The translations under genes were made by a program, and so were the position numbers. DNA of 64,000 bases from Marsupella aquatica (Eukaryota > Marchantiophyta), in NCBI GenBank assembly GCA_973895155.1, contig OZ316893.1, positions 1 through 64,000 of the forward strand. Reading direction: 5' to 3'. The number at the start of each line of letters is the position of its first letter. Positions within the stretch are counted from its first letter, which is position 1. Positions 23,812 to 36,600 of this stretch are shown here, in pieces. The notes beneath the pieces were generated by a model that had not been told where the DNA came from, did not search any database, and saw nothing but the letters and a program-made list of their open reading frames with translations.

Positions 23812-24145
23812 CAGCAGGGACATTACCTTGTTATTTTGGGGGGCGGTTTGTCTTTCTGGCTACTTTAATTAGCGGTGTTGTGCTGGGGATAACCGGGGAC
23901 ATAGATTGGTTAGGACAAGGCACTTGATACTCACTAGCATAATCTTAATTAAACTAACAAAACTCCACGAGGCAAGCATGACCTTCTTTCTCAGATCAGG
24001 TTTAGGTAGCACGAAGTCACTACAATTTCTGCATGTGTAGCACAAGATTAATCATATATATACTACTAGTTAGCGGGGATCAATTGTACAGGCTTCATTA
24101 GTATCTCACTTGGAATCAGACTTGGGTGGCATAATAGCGGTACAA

Positions 24146-24346
24146 TACTATGTGCTTCGGTAGCTTAATATGATCGATAGAGTTTGTACCATTGGCGAGA
24201 GGTGCTCGCCTACTATGTGCTTCTGTAGCTTATGATCGATAGAGTTTGTACCATCAGCAAGAGGTGCTCGCGGAGGTGCTCGCCTACTATGTGCTTCTGT
24301 AGCCTATGATCGATAGAGTTTGTACCATCAGCAAGAGGTGCTCGTC
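24146..24346. repeat. Three tandem copies of a 63-73 bp unit
   Basis: TACTATGTGCTTC starts at 24146, 24211 and 24284, followed in each by ATGATCGATAGAGTTTGTAC and GAGGTGCTCG. The second copy has an extra GGAGGTGCTCGC duplication. Confidence 0.93.
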
Positions 24347-24349
24347 GTC

Positions 24350-25560
24350 GTTGTAGTATGTTGGCAGGCATATATTTCTGTTGCTCCCGACATTTGCAGA
24401 ATTTTAAGATACTCGTACCAGTTGATAGTGGGAGTTGTAGACAACGTTCCTTTGGAACTCACAGGCACTTCTAGCTCGTTCATCAGCGGGCCAGCAAGCC
24501 AGCCAGCCACGCCGTCGTCAACTGAGAGAGGTAATTCAATTTCTCCGTGAACCTTGTGCATTGATAAAAATGACACTGCTATCTTCCCTCACTCTTGCTC
24601 AGCTAAAGACCGGGAAATATATAGGGGGGTCATTTCTACCTGAAGCTTTTGAATTGATAAACGGTAATCCGTCTGTGCTCTCTCGATCCCCTGAATCTTG
24701 CTTTGACAAACAATGCTTGTTTCTCGGGGTGCAATCTTGGTTTGGTTGAAGACGAAGATGACGTTTACTTGTGGCAAGCACATCATGCATCATTTGAATT
24801 GCGGCTTCGTCTGCTGCCTTTTTGTCCCTTTTCCTTATCCTGTGGAGGATTTCCCTGTAAATGAGGACCAAGCGTGCGTTGCTGGGTTCGTTGGTGGAAT
24901 AACAAAAGAGAAAGGGAGAGACACGGGACAATTTGTAGATATCCTGTCCTTGAGTCACTCATGCCCTACGGTCGTGTTTCTGTTTCTCGATTGTGGTCTT
25001 GCTCTGTCTGACTCTTACCTGGTTGAGCTTTCTATCGAATTCCCCTACTTCCCTGGACTTTGTAATTTTATTCAACAGCAATTTATTCTCTCCAGTTGCA
25101 ATAGCTGCATCCAGATCCTTTCAAAGATCGCATACTCGTTTTGGGCTGCATTAGATTTTAGGCTTTCTTGTGCGAGTATGCCTACCAGTCGAGCTCCCAG
25201 TTCTTTGTTTGTTGGACTAAGTCCGACGCAAGTGATACTGATCTTCCCCGGCCAGTCTTTCGATTTCTTCCTTGAGGGAATTGTGTAAAACGAACAGTAT
25301 TTTGCTCGCGGAATGCTGCAGCAGAATCTTTGGTGGGTATATGTCTGGTGCTGGAAATTTCATTGCCTCTAGGTCAATGTACAGGAATTGGAGTGTAATC
25401 AAACGACAAACTGAGAGGTCTGTGTGTCATCTATGTGGTCTTTGGCAGTCTGTGACGCTCTTGTCTTCCTTCTTCCGTGTCTTCGGTCTGTCTGTGGAAT
25501 TGACGATGTTTAAGCCCGACATGCTGATTGAACTGAGGTCATTTGCAATAGCAATTTCTT
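24350..25560 (-). other. Possible decayed coiled-coil gene, unidentified
   Basis: Minus-strand frames at 25402-25217, 24958-24599 and 24576-24328 have charged helix-like content (for example SLKEEIERLAGEDQYHLRR), and adjacent frames continue it with frame changes. This could be the remains of a coiled-coil protein. No family was recognised and the plus-strand frames look like shadows. Confidence 0.2.
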
Positions 25561-25842
25561 GATTTTCCCCTTGTAAATTGACTTGCATTGAAATCGTGGT
25601 GCTTCAATCCTAGTCTACTTCTAATCTTCTTCCGTAACAGCCTTTCTCGGGCAGCCTTTTGTAGTAGTATTCAACCAACGAGCACCTGCACGAGAAACTG
25701 AGAAAGTGCTGTGGATGAAGTACTGTAGTTGATTAGATGCTTCTGGGAGTTTGCAATAATTGTCCAAACTTGTCCAAACCCACTTCACCACAATGAAAAC
25801 AATGTAGATAAGCGTGAAATCTTGGCAGCTCTCTAGACAATC

Positions 25843-27200
<1,358 letters not shown>

Positions 27201-27370
27201 GAAATATATATCTGGCATGCTTTTCTGATTATTGTTATTTAATAGTTCCAGATAGTTTGGCCGGAGATATGTATTTTGAAATATGTATCTGGCATACTTT
27301 TCTGGTTATTGTTATTTAATAGTTCCAGATAGTTTGACTGGAGATATGTATTTTGAAATAAATATCTGTA
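27201..27370. repeat. Two and a bit tandem copies of a 77-bp unit
   Basis: Units start at 27201, 27278 and (partial) 27355 with GAAATATRTATCTGG, and contain ATTGTTATTTAATAGTTCC. They lie immediately upstream of the dioxygenase-like gene, inside its probable leader intron. Confidence 0.95.
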
Positions 27371-27401
27371 TAAATTAAAGTATGTTTTTGGAATTTTTCA
27401 G

Positions 27402-28844
27402 ATGGCAAAACGAAAGTTTTGGAAAGTGAACAAACAAATGAAGGAAGATGGCAAATATGAGTATGAGAAAATGAAATTTGCAATGGACGTTTTCATTCAA
27501 ATTTTTTCAGCGATCATGATATTGCATCCACGTTCACAAAAGTTTGCCATGTTATTTCTTCTTCAAGAAGATAATATTTTTCAAGCATTTGTACAAAATG
27601 TATTGAATATTAAACATACTGTATCGAAAGCAATGATATATAATGCTTACTATAGATTTAAAGAAATTGGACCACCAAAAACCTTTACTTCTTGCGCATG
27701 GGAGAATATCTGTGATATTCTCGATCATCATTATTCTTTAGATTCAGTACCCTATAGTATAAGAAAATACATCCATTTTCTTAGGTCATCTACCTATATT
27801 GAAGAGTGTGTAAAAAGAGAAAAAAATATGCTAGAGAAAAAAGAAATGGTGTTTGAAAAAATTATTTCCCAATTTTGGTGGGGAAATGTGAATCCAATGG
27901 AATTAGTGCAAGGATTTTGGGGAAGAGTTGATGATGAAGGTGAATGTTTTTATCGCTTAGAATTAGAAAAAACATTACAAATACTTTCTAGAAGAAAAAA
28001 CAAAGGGAAAGAAATTGAAATTGAAGAGGCACCTATATATAGGGAGCTTCCAATTTCTTACGTTGAAATCCAAAAAACAAAACAGGTTACGGAGATCTAT
28101 GATAAAATCTCAAGTGAGCTAGTGGGTATCCATATTCGCCCTAAAGATGTTCATAAATCTTTTACTATATTGATACGAACTTATCTTAAAGATCTTTTTT
28201 GTGCTCATCCAAGTTCAAAAAGATCTAAAACTAGAGCATCCTATATGAGTGAAATGGTGGGGTTCGGTCCATTTCACCATACATGGACACCTGGAAAAAA
28301 TGTTACATCTTTCTACACTCATAGTAATAAGTTAGTAAAAGCTTCAAAACCTTTAAAAGATTTTGGTAGATTTATTGATCGATTTGCACATGGGGCTGTG
28401 GTAGAAATTTTAATGTCTATGTGGTTTAGATATTATCCTACGTTATTACATACTTTTCTTAGATGTTGTAACCCTTACTTAGAAACTTCCCAATATATTA
28501 AGGAAGGTGTTGAGATACCATTTTTTGATAAGCACATGAAGAAGGGACCTCCTGCTTATCAACTATTCATTACTAGAGATTATTGTTCACGTTTTCATGT
28601 GGACAATGATAGGACAGAGTGGACACTAGCATATACTAGTCACCCTGATGAACATATTTCACCAGTTGATTTTGTATTTGCCAAACATGGATTTATATTA
28701 CCTTTGCATAATGGTGATTTATTTGCATTCAAAGGCAAACATCTCCATGGTATGGCTTTTAGAAAACCAACAGAAAATCCTGCATATATTGCAGCTTTAG
28801 TTATGAATAGTGGCTTAGGACAATTATTAAATAGAATAGAGTAA
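27402..28844 (+). CDS. TET/JBP-like 2-oxoglutarate/Fe(II) dioxygenase, copy 2
   Basis: An intact frame of 480 codons whose ATG follows directly on a splice acceptor (TTTTTCAG|ATG), exactly as in the gene at 14792-16433. The product aligns along its length with that protein: N-terminal LLQEDNIFQAFVQNVLNI, central FCAHPSSKRSK, and C-terminal YQLFITRDYCSRFHVD, LAYTSHPDEH and NPAYIAALVMN. The C-terminal region reads as a 2OG-Fe(II) double-stranded beta-helix: H399 and D401 as metal ligands, GDLFAFKG, then distal H449 (HLHG; H447 is the alternative). Basic R454/K455 shortly after might bind 2-oxoglutarate, but the spacing is shorter than in TET enzymes, which keeps the subfamily uncertain. Codons are A/T-ending and the whole 27.0-29.0 kb island is AT-rich. 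Oxidation of modified DNA bases is the inferred role. Confidence 0.65.
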   Translation: MAKRKFWKVNKQMKEDGKYEYEKMKFAMDVFIQIFSAIMILHPRSQKFAMLFLLQEDNIFQAFVQNVLNIKHTVSKAMIYNAYYRFKEIGPPKTFTSCAWENICDILDHHYSLDSVPYSIRKYIHFLRSSTYIEECVKREKNMLEKKEMVFEKIISQFWWGNVNPMELVQGFWGRVDDEGECFYRLELEKTLQILSRRKNKGKEIEIEEAPIYRELPISYVEIQKTKQVTEIYDKISSELVGIHIRPKDVHKSFTILIRTYLKDLFCAHPSSKRSKTRASYMSEMVGFGPFHHTWTPGKNVTSFYTHSNKLVKASKPLKDFGRFIDRFAHGAVVEILMSMWFRYYPTLLHTFLRCCNPYLETSQYIKEGVEIPFFDKHMKKGPPAYQLFITRDYCSRFHVDNDRTEWTLAYTSHPDEHISPVDFVFAKHGFILPLHNGDLFAFKGKHLHGMAFRKPTENPAYIAALVMNSGLGQLLNRIE

Positions 28845-31119
28845 ATTAGATATGTTTCAGGTATCATGAAACAAACTTTAATGTATCTTTTTAGAAACAA
28901 TTATGAAATTTATTAAATATGTATTTAATATTTGGACCAATTTAGTTTAGGATTGTAATTGTAATATAAATACTTATGTTTGACAAAATCTTTATGTATA
29001 TTGACTTACTTTAGAAAATAATTTACAACTCTTATAGCTCTAGAAGTTAATAGGCCTAGGGTAGAGTAGGTAAAATCTATAAGGCAAAACTAACACACCC
29101 AAATAAATCAAAATTATCCCACCTTATGTAGATAATTTGCGTAGCCAGAGGCCTTTATTGGGTCAGCCTACTCAGGCACCAACTATATATGCAGCCCAAA
29201 TGCCAACTCTACAGTCCAAATAGGTTAATTGGCTAGTTAATGCTACAAACTTTCCATGACCTTGGGTGGAGGGTTTGAAGACCTTTGGTGGAGGGCTTGA
29301 AGGGGTTTAGGGAGATTTAAACCAAGGAGAAGTAGGGCAAGTTTCGGGATGTGTTTGTATTTCAGGTGTCTGATGCTCATAATTAGACCATCCTCAGTCC
29401 AAGCGGGGACATTAAAACTCTCCTTCTCAATTAAAAGCCTGTGATGCAGCAGGCTATGAATGGGCTATGACCATAGAAAACACATTAGAAATTGTCAGAA
29501 TTGCAAATCAAAGACAATGTCCAACGTCATGGTTGTAAATCAACGTTGTTTTTAGGCACAAAATAAGCATCAACTCTGCGCTGCCCTATCCTGTGCTTTA
29601 CTGCTCTCCATCCATGGCCGTTCTCAATTGAAGAAGCATCGAGACGATCAACCCAGATGTTTAGAGAAAAAGGAGGCATACTCTGTACTATGATTACTGC
29701 TTCTTTATTACCGGTCGACTACTGTCAATCCATATTTGATGCTACATGTTTTGCAGCACAAGAGCTCTCCTTAGGGTCACTGTTTGTTAGTGTCATCCAT
29801 GCCTCCCGGGTAGTAGATGTGCTGTGTGTTGATCTCCTGAACGGGGCGCACATTTGGCATAAGCCGCAGGAACATCACAAACCAAAAGTCCGTCATATCA
29901 TTTCGATTGCACCAATTTCATTTGATCAGGGTTAACTCTTCAATTTGATAACAGGCTCCATAACTACCAACCAGAAGCCAAGTGTCAATCTCTTCTTGTG
30001 AAAAACAAGTGAATGCTCACCTCAAGGGTCTTGCCGTCTCCACGACTGTAGCGTGGGCAGAGTGGTAGTAAATTTTGGCAGAGACATCCACGGTTCCTCG
30101 TCGATGTCTACGGAGCTCTGGTTGGCTCCCTCGCTGCATTTGTTCCATTCTCTAGACAACTCTCCCTAGTGAGCAGGCCCATTGGGCCCTTCACTATAAT
30201 CTCATTCGATATCTGGACCGACACAAGACCCCCCAAAAATCAATGATGTGTGGAACCACTATGGCATTGAACTCGAACCGAGCTTTGATGGTGAGTACGC
30301 TCTGCAAAGTCTGAAGAAAAGAAGTTTACTGTGAATGTACCTGATTTGGTCAGCACAGATTGTAAACCAGATGAAAATAGCCCCGAGAGGTTGGACTGTC
30401 GGACAGGGGCCGGGGGCTGTCGTCTCTTAATGCTCTCAAAATTGTTTCACTCTTTGGTGAATTATAGGTGAAGCAAGATACAACACAGAGTCCTCAAGAG
30501 TATTTTGAGCCTGGTCCAATGTGAGCTGGAAAATCGCTTGGTTCCGTGGGGGCAAAGTAGAGTAATGTTATTAGTTAATAGAGGATTTAGACGGTTATCA
30601 TATGCTTCAATTGTTACGAGCTTATTTGCATTAGACAAGCACAAAGAGAGCGTTGCAAATGGTCTCTCGCTTAATTCTTTGGCAAAAACAGAGTCAATTT
30701 TGACTATCATATATTTTATTCTGAGGTTTGGTTTTGTTCTCTCTCAATGCGTGATCATCAATGGTTTGATTCACCTTTGACGGTTGTTTCACGAAGACGA
30801 TTGAAAGTTTATGTATTGAGGTGAATGTGGCAACCCCAATTGCTCTACAGATCTGGTATTCTGCTGAAGAAACCATTCATGCCGTCAAAACCTGACAAGT
30901 CACAAGTTTAGGGTCATCATTTATTTTGGTACTGTTGTGAATGTCTGTTTCAAGGAGATTACAATTGAATTTGCTCTCCTGACACAGCAACTGAAGCGCA
31001 ATATATATATTCCTAGATTAGTTGATCTTGAACGCAAAAGTCTCCTTTTTGGATAGCCTACATGTTCAAATGAAACAGAAACAAAGGGTACGTAGTTTGA
31101 GACTCTAGATCATAGACCC
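28845..31119. other. No supported gene
   Basis: The AT-rich tail of the island ends near 29050. The rest has only short frames without recognisable content (for example 29657-29935 and 30462-30780). Confidence 0.5.
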
Positions 31120-32452
31120 TTGCTCTGGGCACTGCGGCTGAGACAAAGCAGGCTTAAGGATGAAGTCGGTGATGATCTCCAGAATGAAGGATTGCCTGTC
31201 TTTACCAGCGGGTAGAATGGCCCCGAGATGCCCATGATCCCTGAAGATAGCCTGAGACAATACCCTGCACAGATTCCAACCGCTATTTGACCGCCAATGT
31301 AGAATGGCACCTGTGGTGTACAGCATTGCAATTGACCCCTGGGTTTAGTGCAATCCATCATCTGTTGTTGATTTGACTTGATCTCGATCCTCTACGACCC
31401 CGTACCCAACTTCCACTAAAGAATATGCTTGATGGAAAGATTGCTTATCTAGGCAAGCATTCTGGCAAAAGCACTCACATCTTTCCAGGGAAAATGCCGC
31501 ACAGTTGCAAAGGCAACGGTGACCGAAGGATTCAAGTGTGCACCTGAAATGTGACCCACTGCATATATCATGTTCATGACAACAATCCCAAAAGATAAAG
31601 ACATGCCCACATGCGTCACGGCTCCATTGATCGAGCTTCGCATCCACTACCGCAGATCCACAATCAGTGAACACCAGGATGAAAGTAGCAATGATTTCTG
31701 CTCCAACCTGCTTCAATACAAGGATTTCTCCTGGTTAGCTGGTGAGATTGGCCGTTGGCATTGTTCTCCTCAAGGGATGTGGTCTTCACTCACTTATTGC
31801 ATTGACCCCATTGAGGATGTCTACGTTCAGATTCATTTCGTTCGTATAAGCTTCAAAGGAATGTTATTTAGCTTCCCAACAGCAATACTGCGGACAGTAT
31901 CACAAGCTCCCAAGTATTAATCGGGATTAATTACAAGGACTTATGTGAGGACTGGGTAGAGGGGTCCATGACATTCATTTGAAACTTTTAAAAAAGCCTG
32001 TAGTAGTCCTCACCGAGAAGTTCGGAGCGAGTGCTTTCAATGCAGCATGCAAGCCAAAAAAGATTAATGTGCGAGGAAGAGGTTCCAAGATGTGGTAATT
32101 GCCAAAAAGATGAGAGATCTTGAGAAACTATGCTACTACAAAAACAAGCTAGCATAGTACAGAGATGAAATTTATCAGTGTGCAACCGGTAGTAGGAACT
32201 TACCTTTCGCATAAGACATGTATATGGCAATTTCAAGGATCCCAAATATCCACACCCTGGTTGTTCGTCTGCGAGAGGCATATCGACGGTCTGGTCAAGG
32301 GGAGAATTCTCAAATCGCTGGCTCAATGACGGATGTTTTGCTGCAGCAGGAGGAACGTCAGTTGGAACACGGGTATCGTTCCCCAACACATAATGGTCCT
32401 TGGCTTGCAGTTTTGCTCTTCCTGCCATCTGGTCGTTCGAATGATCTGCCAT
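31120..32452 (-). pseudogene. NIP-type aquaporin pseudogene, three exons
   Basis: Exon 1 (32452-32204) encodes a hydrophilic N-terminus ending GSLKLPYTCLMRK at a perfect donor (AAG|GTAAGT). Exon 2 (31707-31479) starts after CAG with VGAEIIATFILVF and contains GHISGAHLNPSVTVAFA and RHFPWKD before a donor (GAT|GTGAGT). Exon 3 (31310 to about 31120) starts after CACAG with VPFYIGGQIAVGICAGYCLR. These are nodulin-26-like intrinsic protein features; NIPs conduct small solutes such as boric acid or silicic acid. The first NPA box reads NPS, as in some boron-channel NIPs. One frameshift lies in exon 2 near 31640 and another in exon 3 near 31250, and the second NPA half is missing. Splice sites are preserved, so decay is recent or the frameshifts are sequence errors. 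Confidence 0.85.
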
Positions 32453-33643
32453 TTTTCTGGCTGCAAACAGATTGTCGTCTGCTTACAAGTAGTTCTGGCA
32501 CCTGCAGCACGTACGTACCGGCACCTAACGATGATCCTCTACCGTTACATACATTGACATCCTTAATTGGAAGGAGCCAGACAGTGCAGCAACCCCACTA
32601 CTGTGAACTTGTTAACCCGTGAAGAAGTAATTCTGGCTCGTTCAACTTGGGATGTCAGAACAGGACTGCAATATAGGTCATGCACATGCGTGCACAATTG
32701 TAAGAGAGCAACGATGAAGAAAGCTGAAGCTTCATTGATTGCGGAATCCCACAAATCGATCACCACACAAACCTATTCTCTAATGAGACAACCAGTCATT
32801 CTCAATCCTGATATCTCTCACACTAGCACACTTCGCCCCTTGTAACATTCGATTGTGCTGACAGGTCTAGCTAGGCAGCAAGTATCACAATCACCACTTC
32901 CACATTTGTGACTTCTAGTCGGTCCCTCCCTCTGTCTGAGACCATAAAACTTAGCATGTAGACCCCAGTTGCCACCATGATTTCACAACCCTTCTATATT
33001 CCCAACCTCTGTCAGCCCTTGCACTCTCTAGCTCCATTTGGGACCCTTTTTGAAAAGTGGGAACAAAGATTGAAGACTACTTCTGCCCCCCTTGGGGCCT
33101 CTCTCCTCGACCAGTGAGAAGAAGGACAAGACAAAGTTTAGGGTGGAGAATGAATACTGCACATCAAAGCACCGAGAGGGGGGGGGGGGGAACGGAGCAG
33201 AGAAATAAACTCAGTGATTTAGTTTTCACAGGCCTGCCAAGGCAAGATGCATGAAACAAGCTCTCTAATACCATGATGAATTTTGAATACTTTACTCAAC
33301 TTGATCATCCCACGTAAAGTTAACAAGAAATAGCTTTGCCCCAAACTGACTCCTAAGTCACAAAATAGGAGTAGGAAATAATCTGGGTCTAACAAAGCAT
33401 ATCCTATTTAAACTTCAAACAGCTAGAGAGAGCTGACCTGCATGCCAATGTGATCTACATTAAGAAACCGAAGCTAAAGTATGGATCTCTCCCCTGAAAC
33501 TTTCCCACCGAACACCATACTTCCATCTAAGTAGTCTGATATTCATTTCACCCTTCATCTCCTGAACTTCACTTTTGAAATCTTCCAAGTAATTTACCAC
33601 ACTGTCCGGCCTCTATAAGAATTCTTCTCAATTCTCTGATTGA
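32453..33643. other. No supported gene; contains a 34-bp match to the helicase gene
   Basis: Short frames only. The sequence at 32961-32994, starting GACCCCAGTTGCCACCATGA, is identical to 34691-34724 inside the coding region of the neighbouring helicase. A run of 12 G occurs near 33180. Confidence 0.7.
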
Positions 33644-36600
33644 TCACCGAAATTCAGGATACTTGATCCTCACAATGGTTGCTACAAGACGCATAAAATT
33701 GTTGCCCAGAGCCTCAGGACTTGTAGACACAACCCATTCACACAGCTCCTGGTCACTTTTCCCTTTGATTTCAGGAATTGCTCGGAATAAATCGCTCTGT
33801 ATGTTATCAAATCGCCATGCCTTCCACACAAAAAGCCGCAATCTCTCTCCTGATTCATCTTCACACTGATCTCCATACAGCCCTTCATGAAATCTCATCC
33901 CACTAGGCTGGTGTGGGAAGTGACACTTGAAACAAGTGTCTGGTCGAGAAGGAAACTTGTTATCGCAATTTGCACGGTTGTGTGTTCCTAGACACTTCAC
34001 ACATCGTCCCCGTACATAAGGACATTGCAAAATACCATGAGGAACACTCTTTGAGAGGGGACTCCAACACATCAAGCACTTTTTCCTATCCCCAGCAAAT
34101 TTACGGATGATACAAATCTTATTCATGGCTTCGTCAATTCTTTGTTTGATGAGTGTTGGTCGAGCTCTTGCCACAACCGTGGTTGTGGTTCCTTTGCCTT
34201 GGGATGATCCGAGTGATGATGCTGGTGTTGTTCTTTCACCTGGTGCTGTAACCCTAACACTCTGTCCTCCTTGTATGTTTTGGGAGATGCTCCCCTGAGA
34301 TACAATTTCAACCACTTCTGACCTAGCTTGTGATAATTCTTCGGCCTCATATTCCATTGGTAGTTCCTGATTGTCTGCTGCTTGGGAGCATATGTCACAA
34401 GGAATTGCATCCGGGATGAGGTAACACATCTGTGGCTTACCATCAACGCTAGCATGTAGTGCAAAGCGACGACACATTTTTGTCTCCTCAATCCATTTGT
34501 TTGGAATCTTGAAGTTGGAGTCCATCCTCAAGGCCTCATTGCGGTAGCTGGAGTTAGAAACAACAGTGCTTATTGCTAATAAACCATCACGCCCAGCTCG
34601 GCCAGATTCCTGATGAAATTGCTCAAAGGACCTGAAATTACCTCTGTGAATTACAAGTCTGATTGACTTGTAATTATAGCCAGAACCAATGACCCCAGTT
34701 GCCACCATGATTTCACAACCCTTCGACTCCCACTTCTTCAAGGTTTTCACGGTGTCTGCTGTGCTACATCCTGCATGCAAAAATGTACAGCACAAGTTCC
34801 TGGCTTCGAGTAGCTTTGCCATCTCTTGGACTTCATCTCTTGTTAGGCAATAGACAATGGCCCGGTCATGAACCAGGCTAGATCTCTTCCAATCTTGAAG
34901 CTGTCTAACTATTTCTCCATCCATGTCAGGCACTTCCACAACCATGTATCGGATGTTTGGCCTAACAGTAGAAGAACGAACCCAATGTAATCTTGAACCC
35001 AAAGTCAGTTCGATATCAGATTGTTGTGTGGGTGGTAATGTCGCTGTTAATCCTATAATTTGACAGGGAACTTTCATTAGAGAAATCAGATTTCTCATTT
35101 TTGGACGGAAATGACACTGTAGTGTATGAATCTCATCAAAAACAATCGAATGCAATCTTTGTGTAGCTTGCAAGTGGTTTGCAAAGACACCAAATGTATC
35201 TGAATCAGCTGCAGTCACGATAGATACAAAAACAATTGCAGGTGTTACTCCTATCCCGAGTGCAAATCCACTTGTAAACACAGTGTGACCAATTCCTGCT
35301 TTTCTGCATTCAGATAAGTGACCCGATATGAGAGATTTGAATGGGACTACCACAATCACTGTTTTGTCCATCAATGTGGAAGGGGCCATGAAAATCAATG
35401 ACTTTCCTGTTCCAGTGGGAAGTACAGTTACAAAATCCACAGTGTTTTCAATAGCCAAAGCAACAGAGATTGCTTGTTCAGTTGACCTCCACCTTTTGTG
35501 ACCCAACTTGTGTAGAGCTATGGAAGCTCTTATACTTGTGTCGTGACAGATGTGCAGTGCCGAATCAACATCTCCCACAACTGATGTTGATGGTTCTCCA
35601 TAGGCAGGGCAATAAACAACCCTTGTCTTGCTTGGAACATGATCAATTTCAAGCTCAATGTCATGACGTGGACGTAGAACAGTAGTGGTTCTTGGAAAAG
35701 GATCTAGTGTGACTTCCCTGCAACCTGTTGTTGAGCTATCCAGATGAATCAATCTTGGGGACTTATCCGAAAGATTAAGCAATGCATGCCACTTATCTGT
35801 AAATATTCGGAATGCTCTCAAGAGATGTCCATCAATAGCTCTTAAATCTTTTACACTTTGAGCATAATGATGTCCCATTGTAGCTGTTGTATGTCCACCT
35901 GCCACATCTACAATATCATCAAGATCTTGAGTGCGTTGGTCTCGAATCTTTTCTGAAAAAAATGCTGCTAGGTGTCGGTATTCTGAAAGCCCGAATGTGA
36001 CTCCACAACGCTTAAAGAAATTGTTGTGTATGCTCTTGGAAAGATCATGTGCATCTTGCTTTTTATCCATATCAACGAACCAACAATCATCATAATTACG
36101 GGCAACCTCCTTTCCCCATATTTTCTGTGCAACATAAGATTGTGTAGGCCTCACCAAACAAAAGTATACCAGAAACAGAGTTCTTAAAGAACTTGGAAGA
36201 AACCGTATAAGTGGTTTCATTGGAGCACCTGTATTTGCACCTTTATGATAGGTTTGAAAGAGCGCTATTGTATGATGCTCTAACAATTTTGTTGTTGGAT
36301 CATCATCTGGGCCTGCTGTTGCCCAATAAAATGACCTCTCGCTTGTGGCTGTGTTGCGAATCAAGAAACTGTTGTACTCTTCGCCCCTTGCTGGTAGACC
36401 GGCAGTGAAATGTATAAGCAGATTCAATTTTTCTTGTAAATCAGAGCAAGCAGTCATCCACTTATAAAGTGTGATATCATTCCAAATGACATCATTTCGA
36501 TCTGTCCGCCCGAGAATAAAGTGTCCTCTAATCTTAGGATCAACAAACAAGTGTGTTAGTAGATCGAGGCCATGTTGCTGAAGAATCCGGTTGCGAGGAT

